64,000 bases of DNA. Origin: Companilactobacillus sp. (lineage in GTDB: Bacteria > Bacillota > Bacilli > Lactobacillales > Lactobacillaceae). Each line of letters opens with the position of its first letter. Position 1 is the first letter of the stretch. Positions 35,052-43,945 of the stretch are shown here, piece by piece. The notes beneath the pieces are model-generated. The model ran no database searches and was not told where the DNA came from. It saw only the letters and a list, made by a program, of their open reading frames with translations. The position numbers and the translations under genes are program-made. The stretch is taken from NCBI RefSeq assembly GCF_022484265.1, contig NZ_JAKVLR010000001.1, forward strand, positions 1,736,001 to 1,800,000, read 5' to 3'.

Positions 35052-36100
35052 TATTTAACATTGCCTCCTAACATTTCTTGATATTTTTGATATCTTTGCT
35101 TGATCGATTCTGGTGGATCTACCTTTGGTGCGTCAGGATGCAAGAGCCAAGTTGCGGCATAATGAGTTTTGCTGACTTTGAAAAATGGTGGTTGTTCTTC
35201 TTCATCGATTTCCATTGCGTAGGCATTTCTTGGTGCAAATGCGTCGCCCTTTGGTGGATTCAATAAGTTTGGTGGCGTACCTGGAATTGAATGCAAACGA
35301 TTTTGTTCAGAAGTGTCCAAAGTAGGCATTGAATCTAGCAATCCCCAAGTATAGGGATGTTGTGGATTGTAGAATATTTCGTCGACGCTGCCGTATTCAA
35401 CGAACTTACCAGCGTACATAACGGCCACTCGATTAGCAATACCTGCAACAACACCTAAATCGTGGGTGATGAAGATAATCGAGGTACCAATTTTTGTTTG
35501 TAATTCATTCAATAGATCAATGATCTGTGCTTGAACGGTAACATCCAAAGCTGTCGTAGGTTCATCAGCAATCAAGATCTCAGGATAGTCAACGATAGCA
35601 ATCGCAATGACGATTCTTTGACGTTGACCTCCGGAAAATTGATGAGGATAATCTTTCATTCTAGCTTTGGGATTAGGGATACCAACTAAACGTAAAACTT
35701 CTTCGGCACGTTTTAAGGCGTCAGCTTTTGACACTTTGTTGTGGATCAAAAGTGGTTCAGCAACTTGCTTCCCAATTGTCATTGTTGGATCAAGCGATGT
35801 CATTGGGTCTTGGAAGATCATTGAGATCTTATTACCACGAATGGCATCCATTTCTTTATTCGATTTTTTCAAAAGGTCTTCGCCGTGATACAAGATCTCG
35901 CCTTGAGAAATTGTGGCGTTCTTAGCTAATAATTGTAAAACTGAACGAACTGTAACTGATTTACCTGAACCAGACTCACCAACGATGGCTAAGGTCTCGT
36001 CAGCGTTTAAATGAAAGTCAACGCCACGAATAGCTTGGACAGTACCGTTATAGGTTTTGAAGTCGACGTGTAAGTTTTTAACATCTAATATTTTTTCCAT
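35051..36100 (-). CDS. oppD: Oligopeptide ABC transporter ATP-binding protein OppD
   Basis: 349 residues; AAGGAG precedes the ATG. Walker A GESGSGKSV, signature FSGGQRQRIVIAIAI, Walker B ILIADEPTTALDVT. The C-terminal extension (PGTPPNLLNPPKGDAFAPR) is the usual Opp/Dpp ATPase tail, but the cysteine-rich Fe-S motif of many homologs is not evident. Partner of OppF. Confidence 0.95.
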   Translation of the reverse strand: MEKILDVKNLHVDFKTYNGTVQAIRGVDFHLNADETLAIVGESGSGKSVTVRSVLQLLAKNATISQGEILYHGEDLLKKSNKEMDAIRGNKISMIFQDPMTSLDPTMTIGKQVAEPLLIHNKVSKADALKRAEEVLRLVGIPNPKARMKDYPHQFSGGQRQRIVIAIAIVDYPEILIADEPTTALDVTVQAQIIDLLNELQTKIGTSIIFITHDLGVVAGIANRVAVMYAGKFVEYGSVDEIFYNPQHPYTWGLLDSMPTLDTSEQNRLHSIPGTPPNLLNPPKGDAFAPRNAYAMEIDEEEQPPFFKVSKTHYAATWLLHPDAPKVDPPESIKQRYQKYQEMLGGNVK

Positions 36101-36111
36101 AACTATTCTCC

Positions 36112-37134
36112 TTAGTCTGATGATTGTGGATCAAAGGCATCACGAAGTCCATCACCGAGTAGGTTAGTGGCGATCATGATGATCGATAAGATAATTGCGG
36201 GTGCCCACATTTGGTAAGGCAAGAATCTGAAGGCTTTTTGACCATCAGATAGTAGTGTACCTAATGAGGCGTTTGGTGCAGGGATACCAATACCAATGAA
36301 ACTTAGGAAAGCTTCGAAGAAAATGGCATTAGGAATCGTAAACATAGTTTGAATAATGATTGTTGACGATAAGTTAGGAATTAAATGCTTAGTAGCAATC
36401 TTAGTGGATGATTCACCCAACGTTCTAGCTGCCAAAACATATTCTTGTTCTTTGAGCTGGAACGTTTGAGCACGGATCAGTCTGGCCATCGTGACCCAAT
36501 CGGTTAAGGCAATGGCGATAACGATCGAAGTAAGTCCGGGTTTTAAGATGATCATCATTAAGATAACCACGATCAAGTTAGGGATAGATGAAACGATTTC
36601 GATGATACGTTGTAAGAATGTATCGACTTTTCCACCTTTCCAACCGGAAACGATACCGTAAGGCAATCCGATGATCAGATCGACTAAGGTTGCTAGAACG
36701 GCAACGACTAGTGAAAGACGTGTTCCGTAGATGATTCTTGATAAGAGGTCACGTCCAAGATAGTCAGTACCGAGAATGTAGTAGGTACCTTTAGGTGCGC
36801 CAACAGCCTTATAAGCATCGACAACTTTTCCACCCATGTTTTGCATACCGTTGAATCCAGGGATGTCCAAGTTGCCCAATTTAGGTGGCAAGTTAGAGTA
36901 TTGAACTTGTTGAGCATTAGGATTGTGAGGTGCAACAATTGGAGCAAATATTGAGATCAAGACGATAATACCTAGCAGCCAGAGACAAACCGTAGCGACC
37001 TTGTTTGAAAAAAGCCGACGTCTGACATCTTGAAGGTAAGTAAGTGATGGAGTTCCAAGACTTTCTTGTTCTTGATTGTCTTCATGATGAAGTAATTTAA
37101 ATTTTTCCTTCGGAATCTTTGGTGCTTGCTCCAT
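36112..37134 (-). CDS. oppC: Oligopeptide ABC transporter permease OppC
   Basis: 340 residues. A long N-terminal tail precedes the first membrane segment; the permease core has a large extracellular loop (NPNAQQVQYSNLPPKLGN) and the loop AARTLGESSTKIATKHLIPN that contacts the ATPases. The start overlaps the oppB stop by one base (TAATG). Confidence 0.95.
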   Translation of the reverse strand: MEQAPKIPKEKFKLLHHEDNQEQESLGTPSLTYLQDVRRRLFSNKVATVCLWLLGIIVLISIFAPIVAPHNPNAQQVQYSNLPPKLGNLDIPGFNGMQNMGGKVVDAYKAVGAPKGTYYILGTDYLGRDLLSRIIYGTRLSLVVAVLATLVDLIIGLPYGIVSGWKGGKVDTFLQRIIEIVSSIPNLIVVILMMIILKPGLTSIVIAIALTDWVTMARLIRAQTFQLKEQEYVLAARTLGESSTKIATKHLIPNLSSTIIIQTMFTIPNAIFFEAFLSFIGIGIPAPNASLGTLLSDGQKAFRFLPYQMWAPAIILSIIMIATNLLGDGLRDAFDPQSSD

Positions 37135-38066
37135 TATTCTTTCCCTCCATTTCCTAATCTAATTCTTGGATCAATGAGTCCGTATAAAATATCGACAATC
37201 AAGATTACTAGGATCAATAGGAATGAATAGAAAATAGTAAGTCCCATGATTGTAGGGTAATCGTTAGTTGTGATCGACTTGACGAATTGTTCACCAATAC
37301 CAGGAATTGAGAAGATGTTTTCAACAACCATTGAACCAGTCATAACGGCAACAGCCATTGGACCGATGATGGTAACAACTGGGATCAATGAGTTTCTCAA
37401 AGCGTGTTTAGTTACGACTTGCCAGCTTGAATTACCTTTTGATTTGGCTAATTCAATGTAGTCGCTACTCATAACGTCGACCATTTCAGTTCTCATAAAT
37501 CGAGCCACATTACCTAAAGGAAGAGCCGCCAAAGCTAGTGTTGGTAGAACACTGGATTGGAAGTTATCCCAGAGTGCAACTGGGTAAATGTGCCATTTGA
37601 ATGCAAGATAGAACTGCAATAAAACAGCCAACACGAATGAAGGGATGGATAATCCGAGGATCGAGATGAAAGTTGCTAAGGTATCGACCCAAGTGTTTTT
37701 TCTAATAGCGGCAACTGCACCGAGTAAAATACCTAGAACAGTACCTAAGATCATAGCTTGGGCACCAATTTGCATTGATGGAGCAAGTCTTTGACCAATT
37801 AATTGTGTTACAGGTTCATTGTTAAATTGGAAAGAAGTACCAAGGTTTCCCTGGACTAAGCCTCCCATATAACGGATATATTGAATGAATACTGGTTGAT
37901 CCAATCCATATTGCGCTTTAACGATCTTCAATTGTTCCGGTGAAAGACGGTTTTCGTTCGTAAACGGAGTACCGGGTAGTAACTTCATCAAAAAGAAGGT
38001 GACTGAAGCAATAATGAATAGGGTCAAGAAGAGATAAAGTATTCTTCTGAGAATATATTTAGTCAT
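37134..38066 (-). CDS. oppB: Oligopeptide ABC transporter permease OppB
   Basis: 310 residues. ATG at 38066 follows GGGGGAC; a TTG four codons upstream is in frame but overlaps that site. N-terminus YILRRILYLFLTLFI and ATPase-contact loop ELAKSKGNSSWQVVTKHALR are typical. Forms the channel with OppC. Confidence 0.95.
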   Translation of the reverse strand: MTKYILRRILYLFLTLFIIASVTFFLMKLLPGTPFTNENRLSPEQLKIVKAQYGLDQPVFIQYIRYMGGLVQGNLGTSFQFNNEPVTQLIGQRLAPSMQIGAQAMILGTVLGILLGAVAAIRKNTWVDTLATFISILGLSIPSFVLAVLLQFYLAFKWHIYPVALWDNFQSSVLPTLALAALPLGNVARFMRTEMVDVMSSDYIELAKSKGNSSWQVVTKHALRNSLIPVVTIIGPMAVAVMTGSMVVENIFSIPGIGEQFVKSITTNDYPTIMGLTIFYSFLLILVILIVDILYGLIDPRIRLGNGGKE

Positions 38067-38086
38067 TTTGTCCCCCAACTCCCTAA

Positions 38087-39721
38087 TTATTTTTTATAAA
38101 CAGTAACCATGTTGTATGCACCATTTGGCGATACTCGGTAGTTCTTAACATTTTCTCTAGTTAAGTTAGCTTGATAATATTGATACAACGGAATAACACC
38201 TTGTTGTTCAGTCAAGATCTTCGTAGCTTGCAACATATCGTTCCAACGTGCTTGTTCATCGTTGGCATCAGTAGTTGCACTACGTGTTACGAGACGATCG
38301 AACTCAGGATCAGTCCATTTACTGTTGTTTTGGGCATTACCCTTCATGAATAATTGCAAGAATGAATAAGGATCAGGGTAATCAGCATTCCAAGCAGTGA
38401 TAACTAAGTCAAAATCACCAGTTTCTGATTTATTAAGACGTGACTTAAATGGAACGTTGCTCAAAGTCAGATTTAAACCAGGTAGGTTTTTCTCCATTTG
38501 ACCTTGGATGTACTCGTTTTGCTTCTTAGCTTGATCAGTATCATCACCAAGCAGCGTGAAGTTGAGATTCTTTTGACCAGTTTCTTTGATTCCTTCTTTC
38601 CAAAGCTTTTTAGCAAGTTTTGGATTGTAAGAACTATATTTTTCAACTGATTTAATTGGAGCTTCTTCTGTAAAGTCCACGTGAGTCTTTGGATTGTCAG
38701 ACATTCCGGCAGGAACAACAGAAGTAGTCCAACCAGTCGTCTTACCATTGATGTTGTCATTCATTTGGTCACGATTGATCGAATAAGAAATGGCGCGACG
38801 GATCTTTTCATTTCTAAAGAATGCGTATTTTTCCTCGTTTGGTTCCATGTAGAAAGTTGAAGCAAATTTATCCTTTGAAAAAGTTGGATAGTTGGAAACT
38901 TGTCGAGCAGTATCCCCACTGATTTTTTCAAGACGATTGATCCGGTTAGAATCGTATAAGTTGAGACCTGTATTAGGGTCTTTGGTTACATAATATTCAA
39001 CCTTGTTTAACTTGACCTTATCGGCTGCCCAGTAGTTTTTATTCTTAACTTCAGTCCAGTTGTTGTCAGATACGTGCCAGTTGACTAGTTTGAACGGACC
39101 ATTGAAGACCATTCCGTCACTCTTCAAACCGTATTGCTTACCGGCTTTTTCAACAGATGGCTTATAAAGTGGGAAGAAGGTCGAATTAGCCATCAGCTTG
39201 TCGAAGTAAGGAATTGGATCAGACAATGTTACTTCTAGTTTATAGTCCCCTAAGGCCTTAATACCAAGGGTGTCAGGCGACTTTTTGCCAGCACTGATTT
39301 CTTTGGCATTTTCAATTCCTTCATATATATAAGCATATTGAGAAGCTGTCTTAGGATCGACAGTTCGTCTCCAAGCATAGACAAAGTCGTGGGAGGTAAC
39401 TGGTTTACCATTTGACCACTTGGAATGTCTCAAATTAAAGGTATAAGTTTTACCATTATTAGTTGGTTTAACTACCTTTGTAGCCAGACCTGGTACCAAT
39501 GTTTTCCCATCAAATCGGTACAAGCCTTCCATAGTGTTATCTAAATTTTGACCACCGATAGTATCAGTGTTAAGTGAAGAGTCCATGGTAGCAATAACAT
39601 CACTTGAACTGATGGCTAGGGTAGTTTTGCTATCCTTTTCTGTAGCCGAGCCACATCCAGATAGGATAAGCGCTATACCAATGAGCGGTATCAGCCCTAA
39701 TAAATACTTCCTAACTTTCAT
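38087..39721 (-). CDS. oppA: Oligopeptide-binding lipoprotein OppA
   Basis: 544 residues; ATG at 39721 follows GGGAGG. Lipobox LSGC with Cys23. Solute-binding family 5: VVKPTNNGKTYTFNLRHSKW and SHDFVYAWRRTVDPKTAS are characteristic. It captures peptides outside the cell for the OppBCDF importer. First gene of the operon oppABCDF; in lactic acid bacteria the system supplies amino acids from milk or plant peptides. Confidence 0.95.
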   Translation of the reverse strand: MKVRKYLLGLIPLIGIALILSGCGSATEKDSKTTLAISSSDVIATMDSSLNTDTIGGQNLDNTMEGLYRFDGKTLVPGLATKVVKPTNNGKTYTFNLRHSKWSNGKPVTSHDFVYAWRRTVDPKTASQYAYIYEGIENAKEISAGKKSPDTLGIKALGDYKLEVTLSDPIPYFDKLMANSTFFPLYKPSVEKAGKQYGLKSDGMVFNGPFKLVNWHVSDNNWTEVKNKNYWAADKVKLNKVEYYVTKDPNTGLNLYDSNRINRLEKISGDTARQVSNYPTFSKDKFASTFYMEPNEEKYAFFRNEKIRRAISYSINRDQMNDNINGKTTGWTTSVVPAGMSDNPKTHVDFTEEAPIKSVEKYSSYNPKLAKKLWKEGIKETGQKNLNFTLLGDDTDQAKKQNEYIQGQMEKNLPGLNLTLSNVPFKSRLNKSETGDFDLVITAWNADYPDPYSFLQLFMKGNAQNNSKWTDPEFDRLVTRSATTDANDEQARWNDMLQATKILTEQQGVIPLYQYYQANLTRENVKNYRVSPNGAYNMVTVYKK

Positions 39722-39853
39722 ACTTACCTCCCTGTAACATACAATACTTATTAGAATACTCTCCTCAAAGTTAATCACAATACTTTTTGATTAAAATATT
39801 TTTAATTGTTTGCCAATATATATTGTAGCTAAATACAATTTAAAATACAAAAC

Positions 39854-39882
39854 AAAAAAGCCCCTATTCAGGGGCTTTTTCT
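39854..39882 (-). terminator. Terminator overlapping the hflX stop codon
   Basis: AAAAAGCCCCT pairs with AGGGGCTTTTT; the hflX stop TAG lies in the loop, so translation termination and transcript termination overlap. Confidence 0.9.
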
Positions 39883-41150
39883 TGAATGAATTCATTGTAA
39901 CGATTGATTTCATCAGGACTTAATTTTGCTTTGATAGAAGTTCCGTCGTTTGTGAAATCTTTGGAAATTATTTGAGAATTTCTAAGGATTTCCTCAGCTA
40001 TTTTTTGACTCTTATAAGGAATCAATAGCGTTACTTCTTCATAGTTAGCATAAAGTTTGATTTTAATCAGCTCGACCAATTTCTCAATTGATTCTTTATC
40101 GAGAGCGGAGTAGTAAATGTTGTCTCCTTCAATCGATGGGAACTGTTGTCCTGGCTTTAAATCGGCTTTATTGAAGGCATAGATCATTGGTTTTCCTTTG
40201 ACGCCAACCTCATTTAAAGTCTTTTCAGTGACTTCAAGCATATTTCGCCAATGTTCGTCAGAAACGTCGATCACTTGAACTAGCAAGTCGGCATCGGCAG
40301 CTTCTTTCAAGGTAGTCTTGAATGATTCGATCAAGTTATGTGGCAATTTGCTAACAAAACCAACTGTATCAGATAGTAGGAAACTAGTATTATCCTCAAG
40401 GTCGATTTTTCTAACACTAGTATCCAAGGTCGCAAAGAGCATATCTTTTTCAAAAACTTTGCGGTCTTGCGAATCGTCCTTGTTAACGTTCAACAAACCG
40501 TTCATAGTCGTTGATTTACCAGCGTTAGTATAACCAACTAACGAAACTAATGGCAACGAAGTGTTGGTGCGACGATGACTTTGAACATCGATAGTCTTGT
40601 CGACTGATTTTAATTGATTTCTCAAATAGTCGATACGTTTTCTGATCACACGACGATCGAGTTCTAGTTTAGTTTCACCGGCACCACGGTTAGCCAAACC
40701 ACCGGATGAAGATTGTTGATCCAGTGGATTACCTGATGGGTGAATTCTGGGAAGTTGATACTGTAATTTGGCAATCTCAACTTGCAACTTGGCTTGTTTA
40801 GTATGAGCACGGTTAGAAAAGACTTGTAAAATCAATTCGGTCCGGTCCATAAAGGAAAGCTTAGTGCTTTTTTCCAAATTTCTGATCTGCGATGGCGTAA
40901 GTTCATCGTTTAATACGATAGTCGTTACATCATCAGCGTTAGCAATTTGTGCGATCTCGGTAACTTTACCACTACCAAAGTAAGTGGCACCGCTGACTGA
41001 ATCTGCGTTTTGCTTGATAACGTCAGCGACTTCCATGTTATTTGCGACTACTAATGAACAAAGTTCTTCCATTGTATAGTCAAAGTCTTCTTGTAAGTGG
41101 CTAACACCAGCCACGATCACTCGTTCTTTTTTAATATTTAAGTCTTCCAA
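39864..41150 (-). CDS. hflX: GTPase HflX, ribosome-splitting factor
   Basis: 428 residues from a TTG start at 41150 behind AGGAGG. The HflX N-terminal domain ends in the glycine-rich SSGGLANRGAGETKLELDRR; the G domain has GYTNAGKST, DTVGF and NKAD. HflX splits stalled ribosomes and in Listeria and mycobacteria contributes to macrolide/lincosamide tolerance. A short leader ORF lies upstream with hairpins close to the Shine-Dalgarno sequence, which suggests antibiotic-dependent attenuation. Confidence 0.93.
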   Translation of the reverse strand: MEDLNIKKERVIVAGVSHLQEDFDYTMEELCSLVVANNMEVADVIKQNADSVSGATYFGSGKVTEIAQIANADDVTTIVLNDELTPSQIRNLEKSTKLSFMDRTELILQVFSNRAHTKQAKLQVEIAKLQYQLPRIHPSGNPLDQQSSSGGLANRGAGETKLELDRRVIRKRIDYLRNQLKSVDKTIDVQSHRRTNTSLPLVSLVGYTNAGKSTTMNGLLNVNKDDSQDRKVFEKDMLFATLDTSVRKIDLEDNTSFLLSDTVGFVSKLPHNLIESFKTTLKEAADADLLVQVIDVSDEHWRNMLEVTEKTLNEVGVKGKPMIYAFNKADLKPGQQFPSIEGDNIYYSALDKESIEKLVELIKIKLYANYEEVTLLIPYKSQKIAEEILRNSQIISKDFTNDGTSIKAKLSPDEINRYNEFIQEKAPE

Positions 41151-41201
41151 ATTTTCCTCCTGGCGGCACTAAATACACCAGGGTAATTTAATGCCAGTAA
41201 G
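41151..41201 (-). promoter_or_regulatory. hflX leader hairpin next to the ribosome-binding site
   Basis: On the minus strand GGCATTAAAT pairs with ATTTAGTGCC (loop TACCCTGGTGT), immediately before GCCAGGAGG. CCTGG in the loop and CTGGC upstream can both pair with the CCAGG/GCCAG overlapping the Shine-Dalgarno sequence. A second pair, AGTAAGT with ACTTACT, starts inside the leader ORF, so ribosome position on that ORF could switch the fold. Confidence 0.5.
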
Positions 41202-41249
41202 TTATTTGTATGCAGTAGTACTTACTTTTCTCAAGCGCAAAAAACGCAT
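41202..41249 (-). CDS. hflX leader peptide, 15 aa, with RLR motif
   Basis: ATG at 41249, AAAGGA ten bases upstream, TAA at 41202-41204. The peptide is MRFLRLRKVSTTAYK. Residues 5-8 (RLRK) contain the R/K-X-R/K motif that causes macrolide-dependent ribosome stalling in leader peptides of the ErmDL class. It ends 51 bases before hflX. It is shorter than normal gene predictions allow. Its role as an attenuator is inferred from motif, position and the flanking hairpins. Confidence 0.55.
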   Translation of the reverse strand: MRFLRLRKVSTTAYK

Positions 41250-41437
41250 GGCAATCAAATCCTTTCGTTTAAGTTAGTTACCATGATAACACGATTTAGG
41301 TTAGATACGGTAATGGACAGTGCTAGTTGATGCGTTGGGTCTTAATTGTTGTCCCAGCAAAAGATAGTTAAAATATTCACAAAATGGTACAATTGGCGTA
41401 TAAGTACAATTATATCGGCAATTGTGAGGCGAAAATT

Positions 41438-42103
41438 ATGGAAAAATTTTTAACGTTTGATTGTTATGGAACTTTGCTCAATGAAGATACGATGTACAGT
41501 CGGATTGAAGAAATCGGCAATGAATTGGGCGTCGATGGCAAGGATGCACTGCGACGCTTTGTTAAATATCGTCAGGATCCATCAAATGTACATCCATACG
41601 TCGACTATGACCTGTTTACTCGCAACAATTTGATCAACTTGGATTTTCAATTTGGATTAGATCATAAGTTTGAAGAATACTACGTTGATGTGCTTGAAGC
41701 TCATCGAGATCTCAAGCCATTTCCAGAAGTAGTTGATACTTTGAAAAAATTTATTTCCATGGATTATAAATTGATCATGATGTCTAATTCAGCCTGGAGT
41801 TTGATGAGAAATAATTCTGCAGCTCTCGAAGTTCCATTCGATGTCTGGACGGCTGAAGACGTTCATGCACACAAACCTGATCTCCATTTTTTCAAGGAAG
41901 TTCAAGAACACTATAATTTCACTCCTGAAAATCATATCCACATCGCTCAAGGCTATGGCTACGATATTGTGCCATGTGCCCAAATGAAGTGGCCATCAAT
42001 CTGGGTCAATCGCGATAACGACCAGCCAACTGAATCAGCTCGTCCAACTCATGAAGTCAAAACATTAGACGAGGTATTGCCATACTTAGAAGTGGAAGTC
42101 TAA
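41438..42103 (+). CDS. HAD-superfamily hydrolase, haloacid dehalogenase-like
   Basis: 221 residues; ATG at 41438 follows GAGGCG. HAD motif I is FDCYGTLL with nucleophile Asp8; motif II is MMSNSAWS, motif III the Lys of HKPDLHFF, and motif IV lies near HIAQGYGYDIVP. The helical cap between motifs I and II resembles 2-haloacid dehalogenases, but in lactobacilli a phosphatase role is more likely. The next gene is a close paralog. Confidence 0.85.
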   Translation: MEKFLTFDCYGTLLNEDTMYSRIEEIGNELGVDGKDALRRFVKYRQDPSNVHPYVDYDLFTRNNLINLDFQFGLDHKFEEYYVDVLEAHRDLKPFPEVVDTLKKFISMDYKLIMMSNSAWSLMRNNSAALEVPFDVWTAEDVHAHKPDLHFFKEVQEHYNFTPENHIHIAQGYGYDIVPCAQMKWPSIWVNRDNDQPTESARPTHEVKTLDEVLPYLEVEV

Positions 42104-42121
42104 AGGCTCCACTTTTTTTTG
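42090..42121 (+). terminator. Terminator overlapping the stop of the first HAD gene
   Basis: AAGTGGA pairs with TCCACTT followed by T residues; the stop codon lies in the loop. Confidence 0.7.
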
Positions 42122-42170
42122 ATTTTTCGGCAATGGTACAATGAATTTGCAAACATGTGGGGTGAAGGAA

Positions 42171-42836
42171 ATGGATAAATTTTTAACGTTTGATTGTTAC
42201 GGGACCTTGTTAAATGAAGCTGGACTATACGATAAAGTCGAAGAGATCGCAGAAGACATTGGCGTCGACGGAAAGTCAGCGCGTCAGCGATTCATAAAGT
42301 ATCAAGATGATAGGTCAAATATGCATCCTTACGTTGACTACGATCTGTTGACTCGGAACAATTTAATCAACTTGGACTTTCAATTTGGGCTCGAACACAA
42401 ATTTGAAAAGTACTACGTTGAAGTACTGCAAGCTCATCGAGATTTGAAGCCATTTCCAGAAGTGATCGATACCTTGGAAAAATTCGTCTCGCTCAGATAT
42501 AAACTGATCATGATGTCCAATTCATCGTGGAGTATCATTCCGCAAAATGTGGAGACGTTAGAAGTGCCATTTGACGTTTGGACGGCTGAAAACGTTCATG
42601 CGTATAAACCTGATTTGAAATTTTTCAGAGCGGTTGAGCAGAATTATGGATTAACGCCAGAAAATCATATTCATATTGCCCGAGGCTATGCTAGCGATAT
42701 TGTTCCAGCTGACGCACTAGATTGGCCATCGATTTGGGTCAATCGCGATAGCGACAAGCCAACTGATTTGGCTCGTCCAACTCATGAAGTAAATAAATTA
42801 GATGAAATTTTGCCAATATTAAAAGCGGACGCCTAA
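42171..42836 (+). CDS. HAD-superfamily hydrolase, tandem paralog
   Basis: 221 residues; ATG at 42171 follows AAGGA. It shares long identical stretches with the gene before it (FLTFDCYGTLLNE, NNLINLDFQFGL, AHRDLKPFPEV), so the pair arose by tandem duplication. Motif I Asp, MMSNSSWS and YKPDLKFF are kept. Substrate unknown. Confidence 0.85.
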   Translation: MDKFLTFDCYGTLLNEAGLYDKVEEIAEDIGVDGKSARQRFIKYQDDRSNMHPYVDYDLLTRNNLINLDFQFGLEHKFEKYYVEVLQAHRDLKPFPEVIDTLEKFVSLRYKLIMMSNSSWSIIPQNVETLEVPFDVWTAENVHAYKPDLKFFRAVEQNYGLTPENHIHIARGYASDIVPADALDWPSIWVNRDSDKPTDLARPTHEVNKLDEILPILKADA

Positions 42837-42852
42837 GGGTCCGCTTTTTTGG
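42821..42852 (+). terminator. Terminator overlapping the stop of the second HAD gene
   Basis: AAAAGCGGAC pairs with GTCCGCTTTT; the stop TAA is in the loop, the same arrangement as in the first copy but with a different stem sequence. Confidence 0.8.
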
Positions 42853-42886
42853 TATTATTGACGTAAATGTTGAAAGGGGAAACATT

Positions 42887-43282
42887 ATGCCACTTATGAG
42901 AATTGATATGATCAAGGGTAGCTTTGACGAAAGTCAGATCAAACAGATTCTTGATCTCTCTTACGAAGTTATGAAGGAATCTTTTGATGCACCAGAGGGG
43001 GATCGTTACCAATTAGTAACTCAACACGAACCTTACGAAATGCAAATTTTGGATACAGGATTAGGATTCAAACGTAGCAACAAGGTTTTGGTGTTCAGTT
43101 TAACTACTAGACCCAGAACGAAAGACCAAAAGGTCGAGTTTTACGAACGACTAGTCCAAGAGTTGAATAACCACTTAGACCAACGACCAGAAGACGTCAT
43201 GGTCAACTTAACTGTGAACTCAGATGAGGACTGGAGTTTTGGTCTAGGTCGTGGACAATTTATGACCGGCGAACTGAATTAA
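42887..43282 (+). CDS. Tautomerase-family protein
   Basis: 131 residues; AAAGGGG precedes the ATG. Pro after the initiator Met (MPLMRIDMIKG) would be the catalytic N-terminal proline of the 4-oxalocrotonate tautomerase superfamily; the length fits the larger Tautomerase_2 type. The physiological substrate is unknown. The 3' end overlaps the convergent thioesterase gene by four bases. Confidence 0.8.
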   Translation: MPLMRIDMIKGSFDESQIKQILDLSYEVMKESFDAPEGDRYQLVTQHEPYEMQILDTGLGFKRSNKVLVFSLTTRPRTKDQKVEFYERLVQELNNHLDQRPEDVMVNLTVNSDEDWSFGLGRGQFMTGELN

Positions 43283-43791
43283 TGTTCTTGGTCCCAAGGA
43301 AAGTCGAGCGTCATGTGCTTATTTAATTCGACTTGTTCTTTAAGTTTTTCGCCACGTTCAATTTTACGTTGCTTATAACCTGCACAAACATATTTTTCTT
43401 CTTGACTGACGGGTATGATTTCTGGAAGTTCGATATTTTTTTCAATCAGAACAAAGGTTGAAAAACATGTCAAACCGAGGAATCTCTCGCCAGTTTTTAA
43501 ATGCTCGCCAATAATTTTGGTGAAGACTTCGATCGATGATTTTCCGATTCCCGTAACGTATGATTCGACACATCGTGAATCCTCTAAAACAAATGGATGC
43601 ATGAAGTTGACTTGGTCAACTGAAGCAGTGACCGTTTCGATCCGAGCAGCTCTTGAAGCAGCAATTGAAGAATTGTTGTCGATTGCCGATAAAATTTGAC
43701 CGCCAAAAACGGTGTCGTGTTCGTTCAAATCAGAAGCAAACACACGGTGGTTAGTGATTGATAGAGTATCCTTACATTTCATTGATTTCAT
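43279..43791 (-). CDS. Acyl-CoA thioesterase, hotdog fold (YkhA-like)
   Basis: 170 residues; AAAGGA nine bases before the ATG. The hotdog helix and active-site region DLNEHDTVFGGQILSAID with catalytic Asp/Asn is typical of the YciA/YkhA group, which hydrolyses acyl-CoAs. Cytoplasmic. Divergent from gldA. Confidence 0.85.
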   Translation of the reverse strand: MKSMKCKDTLSITNHRVFASDLNEHDTVFGGQILSAIDNNSSIAASRAARIETVTASVDQVNFMHPFVLEDSRCVESYVTGIGKSSIEVFTKIIGEHLKTGERFLGLTCFSTFVLIEKNIELPEIIPVSQEEKYVCAGYKQRKIERGEKLKEQVELNKHMTLDFPWDQEH

Positions 43792-43852
43792 GGTTAGCCA
43801 TCCTTTGGAATGATTTATTAGTATGATAATTTTACGATACTTAAATAAAAAT

Positions 43853-43874
43853 GGACAGAGAAGACAATTTGTCC
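43853..43874. promoter_or_regulatory. DhaS operator before gldA
   Basis: GGACAGAG-N6-ATTTGTCC agrees with the lactococcal DhaS site GGACACAT-N6-ATTTGTCC in the right half and in five of eight bases of the left half, with identical spacing. A second copy lies before dhaL. Confidence 0.75.
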
Positions 43875-43884
43875 GTTCTAAATA

Positions 43885-43898
43885 TGTAAGCGTTTTTA
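43885..43898. promoter_or_regulatory. cre site before gldA
   Basis: TGTAAGCGTTTTTA matches the CcpA consensus TGWAARCGYTWNCW at 13 of 14 positions and lies 11 bases after the DhaS operator, suggesting catabolite repression. Confidence 0.6.
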
Positions 43899-43945
43899 TA
43901 TAGTTTATCTGTAAAACGAACCAAATTAAAGGAGATAGTTCTAAT

